Source of the DNA: Paraphysomonas bandaiensis
Lineage: Eukaryota; Chrysophyceae
Reading direction: 5' to 3'
Length of the DNA: 64,000 bases
Assembly (NCBI GenBank): GCA_965644295.1
Contig: CBFFRP010000378.1
Coordinates: 124,001 to 188,000 of the forward strand
Shown here: piece after piece, positions 50,140-63,599 of the stretch
Numbering within the stretch: position 1 is the first letter of the stretch
How the letters are laid out: every line of letters starts with the position of its first letter
Program-made: the position numbers and the translations under genes
Notes under the pieces: model-generated
What the model was told of the DNA's origin: nothing
The model's input: only the letters and a program-made list of their open reading frames with translations
Databases searched by the model: none

Positions 50140-52115
50140 GGGTCACCCACCCCATACAAGGCCAAAACTCGAGAAATGTAAAACTCGACTTTTGCCAAAC
50201 TCGAGATTTACTCGGCAACCTCGAAAAGAAAATGAGATTACCGACTTTTTTATCGACTTTGGCCAAAGTCGATATTCATCTACATTCGACCGAATGATGC
50301 ATGTATTTTAGACGACTTTAGTTTAGGAACAAGTTTACTGTTGCGTGCGAGAGTGCCTTTGTCGCACGAGTCATTCTAATTTATACTTTACCTCCTCGAT
50401 GCTTCTTTATCAGTTATCATACAAGGCGTCGATGTGGACACAGCCACGTGGGGATCGGATTGAACTGGGAATTCACATGCTCCGATTTATGGCATCGGAA
50501 GGGCCAAGCACTTGTTTATCTGGACGCTCTATAGAGTGAGATCACTGCATCTGTACATTCCACTTCATAACGGCTTTTTGTGGATACTTCTACGAGGGAA
50601 GTTTGTCACAGAGGGACCAATGTGTCAATATTTCTTATTCGCTTCAGTCAGGGACAGGATCTCTTTGACGATTAATTTCTTGACCAAGGGGCTAGGCAAT
50701 CCTTTCAGGCAATTGTGCACTATGAGTCAATGTCCAATAATATACATGTCAATGTATAATATATTTAAGCATTTCTAATTTAGCATCAATAAAATCTTGG
50801 AATTTTTCGTTTCCTTGTATTATCTCAGTTTTGCTTAACTAGTTCTGACTCTTACATCTTACACGCCTATTGCTAATAACAGACATTCACTGCTGTATTA
50901 TCTCATCTGTTGCATTTTGGAAACTTTCGGGACAAGTTATTTCATCTCCTTTTATTCACTTATTAGTGTACTTGCTTAAAATATCTATTCATGCATCTAA
51001 TAAACCATCAGACACAATATTGTCAATTAAATCTCTATCAGTCATCGGTCATAATATAAGTCTAAGTCATTTTGGTACACTTTATCCATGATGCAGATCA
51101 CTAAAATACGTGACGTCAGAGGCAGCGAAATAGCAGTTGCGTCATGACGAAAGCAGCGAGATTATCGGGATCTATTATTGAACCTAGTCAAATTGGTGTA
51201 ATTTCCTAGTCACACCAAAACTGGCGTAAAAACCTAGTCATTTAATAATTCATATTTTCTGTTTATTCATATTTAATAATAATGACTAGGTTTTATGTTA
51301 TTCACCTAGTCAAAAATAAAAATTTTCATTCAAACATGGGAGCATACTCTAGCCATCAATTGATAAATGTAGATATTGTATACATGCAATCATAACATTA
51401 TCACTCATAGGGACCCATCGCTATATACTTACATGCTACAGATAGGCTAGATAGACATACACGTACATCTGTGTTATGTAGATATGTATATATGAGATTA
51501 TTGTTATGTTTGAGTGTTTGTTTTGATGCTCTGTAAGCCACTAATATATTGTGTGGTGTGAGCTGGTAGACAGTCACAGTGTGTGATCAATGGATATAAG
51601 AACGACTAGGTTGAATACCAAAGTTGACTAGGTTGAGTCATTTATTACTTTGACTAGGTTATTCCACCAAAAATAGCGTGACTAGGTAATTCAACCAATT
51701 TGACTAGGTTGAATAATATTTCCTCGAGATTACCTGCCTTCTTCTTGGCTAAGGTGGTCTCACATACCTCGGGTAGCTCCTTCTTTTCCTTCAAAATTTT
51801 CAGCATTTTTATTCGCTTGCGTGCAAGTTTCAGACCCTTTGTTCCGAATAGATCGCAGATCTCATTCTCACCCATTCAAACTCTTTAAGTGCATCGATAT
51901 CAGTGGTCATTCTTGTAGCTTACTATGATTATATATAAGCAATATGACTGATCAGTTTGCAGTATTTCTTGTATGGTGAGAAATAAAAGTCGAGTTTCTC
52001 AAAAGTCGAGTTTTGCAATTCTCGAGAAATTTGCTTCTATGGAGAGAACATTGGCACTCGAGTTTTGCAGTCGAGTTTTGCATTACTCGAGTTTTGGCCT
52101 TGTATGGGGTGGCCC
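50140..52115. mobile_element. Harbinger-like DNA transposon nested in the 0.5-kb repeat
   Basis: A 1976-bp element with inverted ends GGG(T/C)CACCC...CCATACAAGGCCAAAACT, differing by a 4-nt CACC duplication at the left end, and CTCGAG/CTCGAC-rich subterminal repeats. It is flanked by TTA on both sides (50137-50139 and 52116-52118). GGG-ended inverted repeats with a 3-bp TWA duplication are PIF/Harbinger traits. Internal frames are short and broken, and no transposase was recognised, so it is probably non-autonomous. Confidence 0.75.
51185..51709. mobile_element. ACCTAGTC-ended element nested inside the Harbinger-like element
   Basis: Both ends carry several alternating copies of CCTAGTC in inverted orientation (left ACCTAGTCAAATTGGTGTAA; right complement ACCTAGTCAAATTGGTTG). 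Flanks read TGA on each side (left ...ATTGA, right TGAAT...). It is about 525 bp, with no coding sequence. The superfamily is uncertain. Confidence 0.65.
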
Positions 52116-52607
52116 TTAGTGTTGACTAAGCTAAGTGACCTATAGATTATTAATATAAACCTCAACGTATTCTCTTTGTGGCGGCACCAAGAAAACTCTA
52201 GCTAGATCTACACTATACTTGCATAGCCTATATGAGATTACGAGAAACCCCGCGCATTCTAGGGGAGGGAGGGGGGGCGGCCAATGTCACACTAGACCTA
52301 TGCTGAGTCATGCATGGTCACGAGAATCCCCGCGTAATCTTTGTTAGGTCATGATGGGAAGGTACACATGGTCCTACTAGAATCTACGCGAATTACATAT
52401 ATAAAAGTCATGCATAGTTATGAGAAATCCCGCGTAATCTCAGCAAAGGTTAACACAGGTGGGGGGGGCAACAGAATCTGCTCGTTATCTATGTGGTCAG
52501 CTAAGTTGGCACACGGGTAGATGGGTAGTAGAATCAGTGCTATATCTCGGTGTTATAGGTGGGGCACCATCCAGCCTACACTATGGCCACGCCCTCGGAA
52601 TGGTGCA

Positions 52608-53066
52608 GTTATCATATTTTGTAAATTACTGTTCAGTAAATATAGAATATTATGCAGTTGCTTGAGCGACTATGGGGTTTATTTTACATAAATAGCCCAA
52701 GAAAGAAATGAACAAATCGGATTGTATAATGTATAATTTATAATTCATCTATTCTGCCCTTATAATAAGAAATACAACGCTAGCTCAACATTATCTAAGG
52801 GGTCCTGTATTCTTACTGATATAAATTACATTAACGTGTAGAATAGCATAATTGTTAGTTGCTTGTGAGTTTCCACTGAATGTGGTGATTATGGAGACAG
52901 CAGTGGTGCCAGCACTTGACAATTTTACTAAAGTGTAAGCAAAACAGAATGCCGATTTATGATATTTAGTCAGATTGCGGCAGGTACCCACAAAACCATT
53001 TCTTCCATAACTACATTCGCAACACGCCCACTTAACCCGCTCTTACAGTCTCAATGCAGACACTAT
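52608..53066. other. Intergenic, nothing recognised
   Basis: AT-rich spacer between the repeat copy 2 end and the stop codon of the OSCP gene. It is probably the 3' UTR region of the latter. No gene was seen. Confidence 0.4.
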
Positions 53067-53845
53067 CTACGCATCACCAGCAGTCTCAAGGGCCATATTC
53101 AACTCCGTAACTCTAGCAGCAATGGAAAGGTCCAACACTTTATCACCGATCACAATCTGGAGGCCGCCGATAATATTGTTATCCTCCTTGAAGGTCAGGT
53201 CAACCTTCTTGCCCTTGCCGATCATGGCCATAACGGCGTTCTCAACTTCCTTGGCCTGCTGTTTCTTGAGGGGCTCTGCGCTGATAACGGTAGCAGTAAC
53301 ATTGCCGCGTGCTGTGTCTCTCAACTCGATGAAGGCGTTAGCGACCTGGAATATGTCATATATGCCAGTAGAAAATGCGCACTTATTTACCTTGGCGGCA
53401 TCAGCAATTCTGCCGTTAGCGGACATGGTCACGAACAAGTTAGTAGTGATACTGGAAATCTTCTTATCACCAAGAACTTCTCCGACCTATAAATATATTT
53501 AGTATATTTTTGAACAACAATAAATTATTTTTACCATAGCAGCCTTTTCACCACGAGGGACAGTGGGGTTAGCGAGATACGCCGCAAAGTTTGGACTCTT
53601 ATCCAAAGTGGCAGTAAAAGCCAAAAGCTCATTCTCGACTTTATCCAACACACCCGCCTGATTTATTTTATTAATATAATATGTATTTTTATATTAATAT
53701 AAGTATATACCTTGCTGGCTGCAGTGTATACAGCACCTGCATAGCGACCGGTTGTGCCATGCAGTTTCTTGGGTGGAGCATGTGCAGCATCTGTGCAAAA
53801 TGCTCTTACACTGGAACCAATTCTAGCAACACCTCCACGAAACAT
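53067..53845 (-). CDS. ATP5O: Mitochondrial ATP synthase subunit OSCP (delta family)
   Basis: Four exons (53845-53711, 53657-53535, 53486-53391, 53345-53067) give 210 residues, the usual length. The N-terminal ~30 residues are Arg/Ser/Ala-rich without acidic residues until about residue 19 (mitochondrial targeting). The OSCP body shows G-R-Y-A-G-A-V-Y-T-A-A, then N-L-F-V-T-M-S-A-N-G-R, and the C-terminal G-G-L-Q-I-V-I-G-D-K-V-L-D-L-S signature. It forms the peripheral stalk linking F1 to Fo. Introns are 45-53 bp. It is divergent from the reductase gene at 54217. Confidence 0.93.
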
Positions 53846-54216
53846 TTTTATAAATATATTTCAAGTGTAATGTATGGATAATTGGTGTCTATATATGGAA
53901 TAAACACACCCCTTGCAAACTATTGATTGCTACTGTATAACACTATCACACCACATTGTCTTTTTTGCTCCCTTTCATAGAAATATATCACCCAAACTGA
54001 AAATAATTATATCTTAAACCGACACATCGTTCATGAAATAAACTGAAAAATAGAAGATCTTTAATCGACATTTTTCAGTTTTTTGAATTTGGGCAGTTTA
54101 TGAGTCGAGAACAAGAAGGCAAGATCAATAGTTAAGGTTGAGCTATGTGGATGCATCAAGAAATAGCATTTCTATAGATTTACTGTGCATTTAATAAGGA
54201 TTTCTCAACATATAAA
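53846..54216. promoter_or_regulatory. Divergent promoter region with hairpin, OSCP / GLYR-type reductase
   Basis: 371 bp between two divergent starts. It holds a perfect 11-bp inverted repeat, AACTGAAAAAT / ATTTTTCAGTT, at 54042-54052 and 54071-54081, nested within looser CCCAAACTGAAAA / CAGTTTTTTGAATTTGGG arms. It may be a shared regulatory palindrome (inference). Confidence 0.45.
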
Positions 54217-55216
54217 ATGGCGTCATCTATTGGATTCATTGGACTTGGTATTATGGGTAAAGGAATGGCAAGAAACCTCTTGAATAAGCTGGACTGTCAG
54301 CTATTTGTTTGGAACAGGACCCGAGAAGTTGCCAGCGACTTTGCGGCGGAGTTTTCTGGTAGAGTGACAACAATGTCATCCTGCAAAGAGGTTGTTGAGA
54401 AGTGTGATATTACTTACTGCATGCTCTCTACTCCAGAAGCTTCTGTGGCTGTGGTGAGTTCGTGTAGTCTTTATATGTATTCATTCATATTTAACATTGT
54501 TTGGTAGTTCGATGGTCCAGATGGAGTGCTTGCTGGAGTAAAACAGGGAAAAACTATTATTGATTGTGCAACTCTTACTCCTGAGCGGATGATAGAAGAG
54601 GAGCAACAGGTTATTTCTCGTGGTGGAAGGTTCCTTGAAGCTCCTGTTTCAGGAAGCAAGGGTCCAGCTGAGACAGGAACACTGATATTTTTATGTGCTG
54701 GAGGTGCTGACGTTTACGAAGAAGTAAAACCTGCATTAGATGCAATGGGAAAGGCGAACTTTTATTTCGGTGCAGTTGGACAGGGTACCCGCATCAAGCT
54801 GATTGTGAACATGGTCATGGGCACAACTATGGCAGCTGTGTCGGAAGGATTAGCTCTTTCTCAAAGTTTGGATCTCCCCTCCGATAAGCTTCTGGAGGTA
54901 CTTGATCTTGGTGCAGTGGCATGCCCTATGTTTAAGCTGAAGGGGCCTAAGATGCTCTCGAGCTCATACGATCCCCACTTCCCCCTCAAACACGCCCAAA
55001 AGGACATGAAGTGAGTGTGATAGCGTTATTGCTGTGTTTGTCTTACGATTATTGAATGCATACAGGTTTGCACTTCAGTTGGGTGAGAAAAATGGACTCG
55101 ACTTGCCTACAACGGCTGCGGCCAACAAGGAGTACGTGGACATCATGACCGAACATGGTGACTCGGACTTTTCAGCTGTACATGAACAGAGCAAGAAACG
55201 AAGGCGATCGAGTTAA
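54217..55216 (+). CDS. GLYR1: GLYR-type beta-hydroxyacid dehydrogenase (glyoxylate/succinic semialdehyde reductase-like)
   Basis: Three exons (54217-54453, 54508-55010, 55066-55216) encode 296 residues. It shows the N-terminal NAD(P)-binding G-x-G-x-M-G (I-G-F-I-G-L-G-I-M-G), the substrate loop A-P-V-S-G-S-K-G-P-A-E, the catalytic-Lys helix (I-K-L-I-V-N-M-V-M-G) and the family end H-A-Q-K-D-M-K. Closest in pattern to plant GLYR1, which reduces glyoxylate and succinic semialdehyde with NADPH to detoxify them; relatives include 3-hydroxyisobutyrate dehydrogenase. No PTS1 or transit peptide is seen; the C-terminus is basic (K-K-R-R-R-S-S), which is unusual and could be nuclear-localising (inference). 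Confidence 0.88.
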
Positions 55217-55860
55217 TTGATTTTTCAACATAGTTGAGTCGAATATTTATTAACATTATGGCACTTGCGTATAACCTTCGACATGTTTAGGTCATAGCAA
55301 GTAGAATAGCCAATACGCAATATTCCTTCTCAGTAATAATTAGGGAGCCAGTGTTGCTTTATGCTAAATTTGTCATTTGTATCGTTTACAGTTTTCACTA
55401 CGTAGTAGCTCTGCCCTCATACTGACGAGTTTCATTACATAGTAACAATTTTCATCAATTTATTCCTCAATGTACGTACTACCAGGACCCAACAATACTA
55501 TTGCAATATACAATATAGTAAATAAAAAACGTAGATTCCATTTATAGACCATACCCTTTATAGAACTAGTCATAAAGCCCACTACGCTGGCAAGCCACGG
55601 TACAACTAAGTACTAAGTATATAGAGTGTATTACATGACAGAAACGGTTTGATGAAATTGAAATTGTGCTGAACTAAATCTCTGATGCATGTAACCACGT
55701 AGTAGTATGATATATGATACATGGTAACGTAACTACACAGCGAGTGTATTCGACAATTTGGAAAATAACTATTGATAACTTCTCATTGTTAGATAAAAAG
55801 ATTAACCAACCACTACAGTAGCTTCAACTCACAGCCGCATCCAACTACATTACTGCATAT
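55217..55860. other. Intergenic, nothing recognised
   Basis: AT-rich spacer between convergent genes, with no coding or repeat signal recognised. A short CAATATACAATATAG stretch near 55505 is unremarkable. Confidence 0.4.
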
Positions 55861-57440
<1,580 letters not shown>

Positions 57441-57998
57441 TTTATATTATCTATGCTATGGATTGAAGCGGTAATATGTTTTAAATGGTGTGTATGTATG
57501 GACTATGTGATGTAACTCTCTATGTATATATGCGGTGGATGTATGTAATGTATGTATGTATGTGTGTATGTGTAGTAGTTATATATATGCAGAGTGTGTA
57601 TGTATAGTATGTATGTATGTACGTACATATATGTATGTATGTGTGGGTTGTATACAACTGATGCAGTTGTGTATCGAACAAAAAGAAAGAAACTGGTGAA
57701 GGTGCTGCTGGTGATGTCCAGATATAAGGGAAGTATAATGGATTCAGGGAATACATGTATTCCACGGTATATAAAGTGTACCTCTAGATGGGTAGATAAT
57801 GTATATATAGGACATAATATGAGTGTGTATGTATGTATATGTGGACTGCATGTCTCTCTATACACATACATACATACATATTCATATATAAGTCAGTCTC
57901 TACATGGAATTCTATAATAACAAGCATTACAACTCCATATCATATCTAGGTCACCAGTATCCATCAATACAATCATTTTTAATCAATCATATACAACA
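57441..57998. promoter_or_regulatory. Divergent promoter region with GTAT microsatellite, RUVBL1 / senataxin-like
   Basis: 558 bp between two divergent starts. Interrupted GTAT/TGTA tandem repeats run from about 57485 to 57660 and again, inverted, near 57825-57890. The open frames in them are artefacts of the repeat. Both promoters presumably lie here. Confidence 0.5.
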
Positions 57999-60900
57999 AT
58001 GAACACTACATTACATCATTATCAATCCTCTCAATTAGATAAAAGTATAGCAATCTCCCAATGCATTGAATGGGATCCTACCTTAACATTCGATCGATTT
58101 GATGATGTTAATCATTATAATGGATATCCATCACGTCAACAATTTTGGGAATATATGACTTCATGTATTATAAATTTTTCTTATAGAGATATACGTGAAA
58201 TTGTATTTACTGAAGATACACATACATATTTAAACAGTGTATTTGATAGTATAATGAAAGAATCGTATGATAGACATCCATATATATGGAATAAAGCGGC
58301 TGAATGTGTTAGATGTTTTATAATACATGCTGGTGATTATATATGGGAGGTAATACATTTTACTGTTCCTGATGTTGTGGATAGTGTCGTCGAAGTATAC
58401 AAATGTCTCATTGCTGCCGACGACATACATGTAGAAAATATTGTATGTGTGTACAAATTATTGAATAGTTGTTTACAATGGCCTGAGAAGTGGGAAAGTC
58501 AATGTTGGGCTGTATTTATTGATGCTCAAAAAAAGTTTCTCGAGCGATGCTGTAGTATCAACGAAAGTGTTCGAAATTCGCTCTACGAATCTGTGTGCAA
58601 GTTCATCGGCTCCACGTACGAGATATTGATCTCTTCTGGCATTACGCAAATCAAATCCGAAGAGCAATATGATACGTTTTCAAGTTTAATGGAATTACTC
58701 TACTCCTTGTGTACTGTAGTGAAAATGTCCCGGTATGAATCAATCGTGTTTGAGGTCTTACGTTGCACGAGCTGTTTCTCTTTTTTGCCACGACAGTTCT
58801 ACATAGGTTCTTCAGAGTACGAAAAAGTTGGAATATTATTTGACAGATATTTTAATGCATTTCAATTACTGCTGGAGCGTTTAGTATCTTGGCTTCGAAG
58901 AATAGAACCAGAGTACACGGTTTGCGAAAACCTGCTGAGTTTCCTTCCGGCCTATGCTGTGTGCTATCAGGATGGTGTAAAGAGGTCAACGATGGCTGTA
59001 CTTAAAGAGATTAAGCGTATAGCTATAAAGAAATCACCATCCAATTTTAATGAAGGATCATATGCGGCGGAAGACACCTTCGAAGAATTTTTGCAGTGTA
59101 TCAAATCTCTTCCCGTTTCATCACAGGTTCGGGTGGTGAATTCTGTCGAAGACTTGTTTGATGGAATTAAAAACTTACGCGTATTCTCTCATGGCCACAT
59201 TGCTCAGTGTGCATTGGAGCAGATTTGCAAGCTTTCTTCTTGCTGCGATGAAGCGGTCTCGCATAATTCCACCACGGATGTGCACATTCGTAACATGAAC
59301 TCTGCACGAATGGATGCTTGTTCCGCTATGCGAGAAGTTGAAAATCACCGTTCGTCATTGACGAGCGCAAATAGTCAACGAGGTGCCATGGATTTGACGT
59401 CACCACCATATGCTCCTTATCAGTCCGTGGGTAACCGTAGTAGTGCATCGGATTCTAATCAGTCATTGGCTTTTCGCCATACGTCTTCCGTACTGCACAA
59501 GGTCGAGCAAAGCCCTTCACTTGGTTCTGACAGCAAACCTTTGGAAACTAATTCGAAACCCGAGGGGAGGACTGGAACTTCGAAGAATTTAACATTGACG
59601 TTGACAGAGAATGGCTTGAGGCTGTCTAAGCCGAAAGTCATGACATTATCCCGCCAGGATGTGCTGCCGCCAAACGAAAGGAAAGAGCGCAAGAAAGACC
59701 ACTATGCCAGCGATGAGAAGGTGGTGCGCACGTATCGCGAAACGAGGAAAATGCGTCAGCCATTGAACAATTTCAGCGATTTGCAATATACTGCATTCGA
59801 TCCTGATGAATTTCAAACAGATGGCCCGAATGACTTCACTAGAGATCTGGATAAAGGCTATGAGAACTATGGTCAGGCTCCAAGCGATCCTAGTGCGAAT
59901 AAACCAAAATCTAAGAAAATTGATTTGAGTAAACTACTTGGAAGCACCAAACCAGATACGCCGACTGTACCGTATCCTTTGCGTATTCAGGAAACTGTTC
60001 CTGTATCAATGCAGCAGAATATTCGAAATGTTTCAATCGATTCTATGTTTGCAAAATTGCTTGATCTTCCTCTGAGAACTTACTGTGATAATAACTTTAG
60101 TAGCTCTGATCTTAAAAGAGTAATTAAGCGCTTCATCGATGAGGAGAGTTATATCAATATCTTCCAACCTTTACTGGAGGCGGAATTGGAAGCCACTTTA
60201 CAAGACTTTATATCTACGGACGGCGCTGCTGCACGGTCAGTATCAGGCGGTCAGGATAAGATCCGAATATTGGGTGGAGCAGACGTTTTGTCAGCTCGCA
60301 CAAACGTACCCAAGATAGATATTCGTTTTGTGGGGATATTTGATCGACCTTCTGTGTTGGCGCCTGATGGGCAGGACGTTTTTTTGCAAGAGGTGAAAGT
60401 TGCCATACTGCGTAGATCCAAGGAAGTAAACCTTGTTCGTGATGATCTTGTGATCCTACTTGACTCTAATAATGTCAAAGGTACGTATATTACACTTTCT
60501 TATATCTGGTGATAAGCTGTGCAGATTTTAATTCTATTAAGGCGATTCTTCACGAGACATATACACTGGGGATTGTTACCTCTCAAGGAAAGGACCAGAA
60601 TACACCCAACTTGGATAATACAGTTCGCACTCAACTGTCCATGGTGGTATTGCCTGGTAGAACTCCTCCTCAAGATGTGGATTGGGTATGCGTGCCTTTG
60701 ATTGGATTGTCAACTCATTTACGGGAATGGAGTGCTCTGCACTCTATTCGATCTCACGGACTGATGCCACTTACTCCCTATATCTTGCAGGCTGCTCCTG
60801 TTGTATCTGCGCATAAACTCAGGTGATCGATGTGTTGTCATACCGTGTATGTCTTTGACATAGAAATAGGATTGCGCTTAGCGAATTAACTGAACATATA

Positions 60901-63082
60901 AATTCCATAGCAACGGTACGCTTATCTCAAGGTGAAAGAGCCATAATGATGGCGCTCTCAAAGATGAAATCCTTTAACGTGGACTTCACTGTCCTCAAGA
61001 AAACTAACATCATAAAGACATTGAAGGGCCTCGAAAAAATGGATTACCTCAGTGACAGTATCAAAAAGGAGCTGAGAAGCGTACATAAGATGTGGAAGGA
61101 AAAGGTCTTTAGCTACACCGCGTTGTTGTTTATTTTGTGTTACGATTGAATTATAGTGCCAGATTAACAATGACAAGTACACAACTGGTAGTCTTCAGGG
61201 CGGAAATGTTGTAGAAATCCCCTCTGATATCAAAAATCGGCCCGCACAATTATCTTCGATGCAATGGGAAGTACTGAAGAGACTTCATAATAATTCTCAG
61301 CTGTGTGCGATAAAATATGTGGTGGGTTCCGCCGATGATACCCAAGACACAAGGGTCACACTTGTACAAGGCCCTCCAGGCACAGGTAATACTCCTTTTA
61401 ACAACTTAAACTTCCACGAGGCTTATTCTGCGTAATAGGGAAAACAATGACTGTCCTGGGCATGATAGCCGCGCTGCTACATATGAGGGGTTCAAGTGGT
61501 TCTACAGGGCAAACTTCTACAAGTTCTCGCAGGAATCGTTTGCTTGTGTGTGCCCCGTCCAATGCTGCTGTGGATGAGATTCTGACACGCCTCATTGACA
61601 AAGGGATTGCTGACAACAAAGGGAATATGATAACTCCCAAGATAGTTCGCCTGGGAAAGCCGCTGTTGGGAGCGCCTGCAGAGATTGAGAAACTAACTCT
61701 TGACAATCAAGTAGAAGCAATCGTTTCCAAAAGCCATGAATGGAAAAGCTTGTTGAAAGCGTCTGAGTCAATTATGCACCTACAAGAACAACTTGACAAA
61801 CTTGACTCCGGATTTTATGCAGGGGATAAATGCGATGCTAGGAAGAAGCTTCGTGAGAAACTGAAAGAATCCAAACGTATAAAAAATACTATTACGTTAC
61901 ATATTACGGAGGTGCGGACAAAGGCGCGGCAAAAGATACTAGAAGAGTCGGATATTGTAGCCTCAACATTGTCTAGCAGTGGGCAGTACGTGTTTGTAGA
62001 TCACATTAGTCAACATAACTTGTTATTTGAAACTGTCTTGGTTGATGAAGCTGCACAGGCCACTGAGCCGGCGACACTTATTCCCCTTCGTTACGGATGC
62101 AAGCGTCTTGTCCTTGTGGGTGATGCAAGACAGCTACCAGCATTTGTGTGCTCGAGGCAGGCGGAAGTGGCCGGGTTAGGGCAATCACTCTTTGAACGAC
62201 TTGAACGGTGCGGTCATGAGATTGTCATGCTAAAGGTAGGACCATGTTAATCGCCACCTCTAATGCTGCTGAATAACTTTTTATCAGGAGCAGTACCGTA
62301 TGCACCCAGAAATACGCCAGTTTCCGTCAGTTCAATTTTATGGTGGAGAGCTGACGGATGCTGAATGCATTGTGGAGGACATAAACAACTCGTGGAAACA
62401 CAACACAATTGATAGTAAGAGTGGCGTTGTCTGTGATGTGGTTAGACGAGGACCGTTAAATCCTGTTATGTTCTTCAATTTGGGTGGTTTGGAGGAAGCG
62501 CATAGAAAGTCTTACCTAAATCGGCATGAGGCGGATTTTGTGCTTGATTTTCTTACTCGTATGAGTGATCATTTCAAAGAATTCACAATAGCAGTTATAA
62601 CACCTTACAAGTCACAAGTGCGACTAATAAATGATAAAATAGCGCGTGCTGGTGTTAGACACCTGTCCGTTGAGGTGAACACTGTAGATGGGTTTCAAGG
62701 CCGGGAGAAGGATATCGTTCTTTTCTCCGCTGTTAGAACTCGCCGAGTAGGCTTTCTTTCGGATTACCGTCGTTTGAACGTCGCCATCACTCGTGCAAAA
62801 AAATGTCTGGTGATCGTGGGACATGAGCCCAATCTTCGGTCTGATACAATTTGGAGCAATATGATTGAAAATCTCCGAGAAAGGGGATACACTCATTGCG
62901 CGTCAGACGTTGATGTATTTAGCGAGTTCGTATTTAACACAGACACCGCCACAGACGATGCTTGTGAAGATGAAGATGAGGCTATGGAAGTCACTGTTAG
63001 GGAGGAGGAAGGAGAGATCACTTCAAGTACAGACCGTCATTCAGTACAGCAGAAAAAACGGAAACGCGATGTGAATGATTAG
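57999..63082 (+). CDS. SEN1: Sen1/senataxin-like superfamily 1 RNA-DNA helicase
   Basis: Six exons: 57999-60480, 60525-60822, 60870-61104, 61157-61385, 61439-62235 and 62288-63082, totalling 1611 residues. The N-terminal ~650 residues are helical and senataxin-like without motifs I can name. A linker with K-R-rich patches follows. The SF1B Upf1-type helicase core shows G-P-P-G-T-G-K-T (1077-1084), D-E-A-A-Q (1284-1288), G-D-A-R-Q (1309-1313), E-Q-Y-R-M-H (from 1348), V-D-G-F-Q-G-R-E (from 1480) and T-R-A-K near 1510. The acidic tail ends with an NLS-like K-K-R-K-R. The family resolves R-loops and terminates RNA polymerase II transcription in the nucleus. All introns (44-53 bp) fall in the C-terminal half. 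G-D-A-R-Q replaces the more usual G-D-P-x-Q (Ala for Pro in motif III). Confidence 0.92.
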
Positions 63083-63599
63083 TATCAGAGTCAGACAGGT
63101 TTCTTAAATATATTAGGTGTCGTCCCAACAATATGTGCGCATTTTGTGTACTACATGGACGACACAGTAGTAGTGTACTTGCATGCCACTGTCATAAATT
63201 CAATATAGTCCTATACATGTACTAATAGTTCCTTGCTATTTATCGCCAGTATTTATTCAGTATATAGCAATTAAGAACTATTAATTGAGCACCCGTTAAG
63301 ATCAAGAATATACAGAACTACAATGTATAAGAAGAAAATAAGAGAAGACTGAACTCGTATACCTGTCTAGACCACTCATCGGGTAATAAGTATTAGGTTG
63401 AATATACATCTCCATAGGCATGTGTGATGAGGTGTGATACTTTTAATTGGAAGTCTTATTATTTATAGCAATAGGCGTTAAAAATCTGCACCAATGTAGT
63501 GGCTAGTTGAATGCAGTAGGTGTGCTACTACTTAATTGTGATACGACGACTGATATATTGCTAGCAACTATTTATAGCCATTCCTTGAAATTATAATAC
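63083..63599. other. Intergenic, nothing recognised
   Basis: AT-rich spacer downstream of the senataxin-like gene, up to the hAT end. No gene or repeat was recognised. Confidence 0.4.

Larger units (their letters stand above)
50102..52607. mobile_element. 0.5-kb inverted-terminal repeat element, copy 2 (interrupted)
   Basis: The left fragment 50102-50139 and right fragment 52116-52607 together reproduce copy 1 at 39651-40149 in the same orientation at high identity, including the GAGGGAGGGGGG block and the CGCCCTCGGAATGG end. The Harbinger-like element at 50140-52115 is inserted between, duplicating TTA. Confidence 0.85.

Noticed and set aside
50345-51091. Several 60-90 codon frames inside the Harbinger-like element, considered as transposase
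   Set aside because: Neither strand gives a continuous frame with a recognisable DDE or Myb-like motif.
51710-51875. Lys-rich minus-strand frame beginning at 51875, considered as a small gene
   Set aside because: It is cut by the ACCTAGTC-ended insertion and resembles no family; at most a transposon scrap.
57503-57917. Frames of 80-120 codons rich in Tyr, Thr, His or Val
   Set aside because: They are translations of GTAT/TACA microsatellite sequence between two divergent genes.
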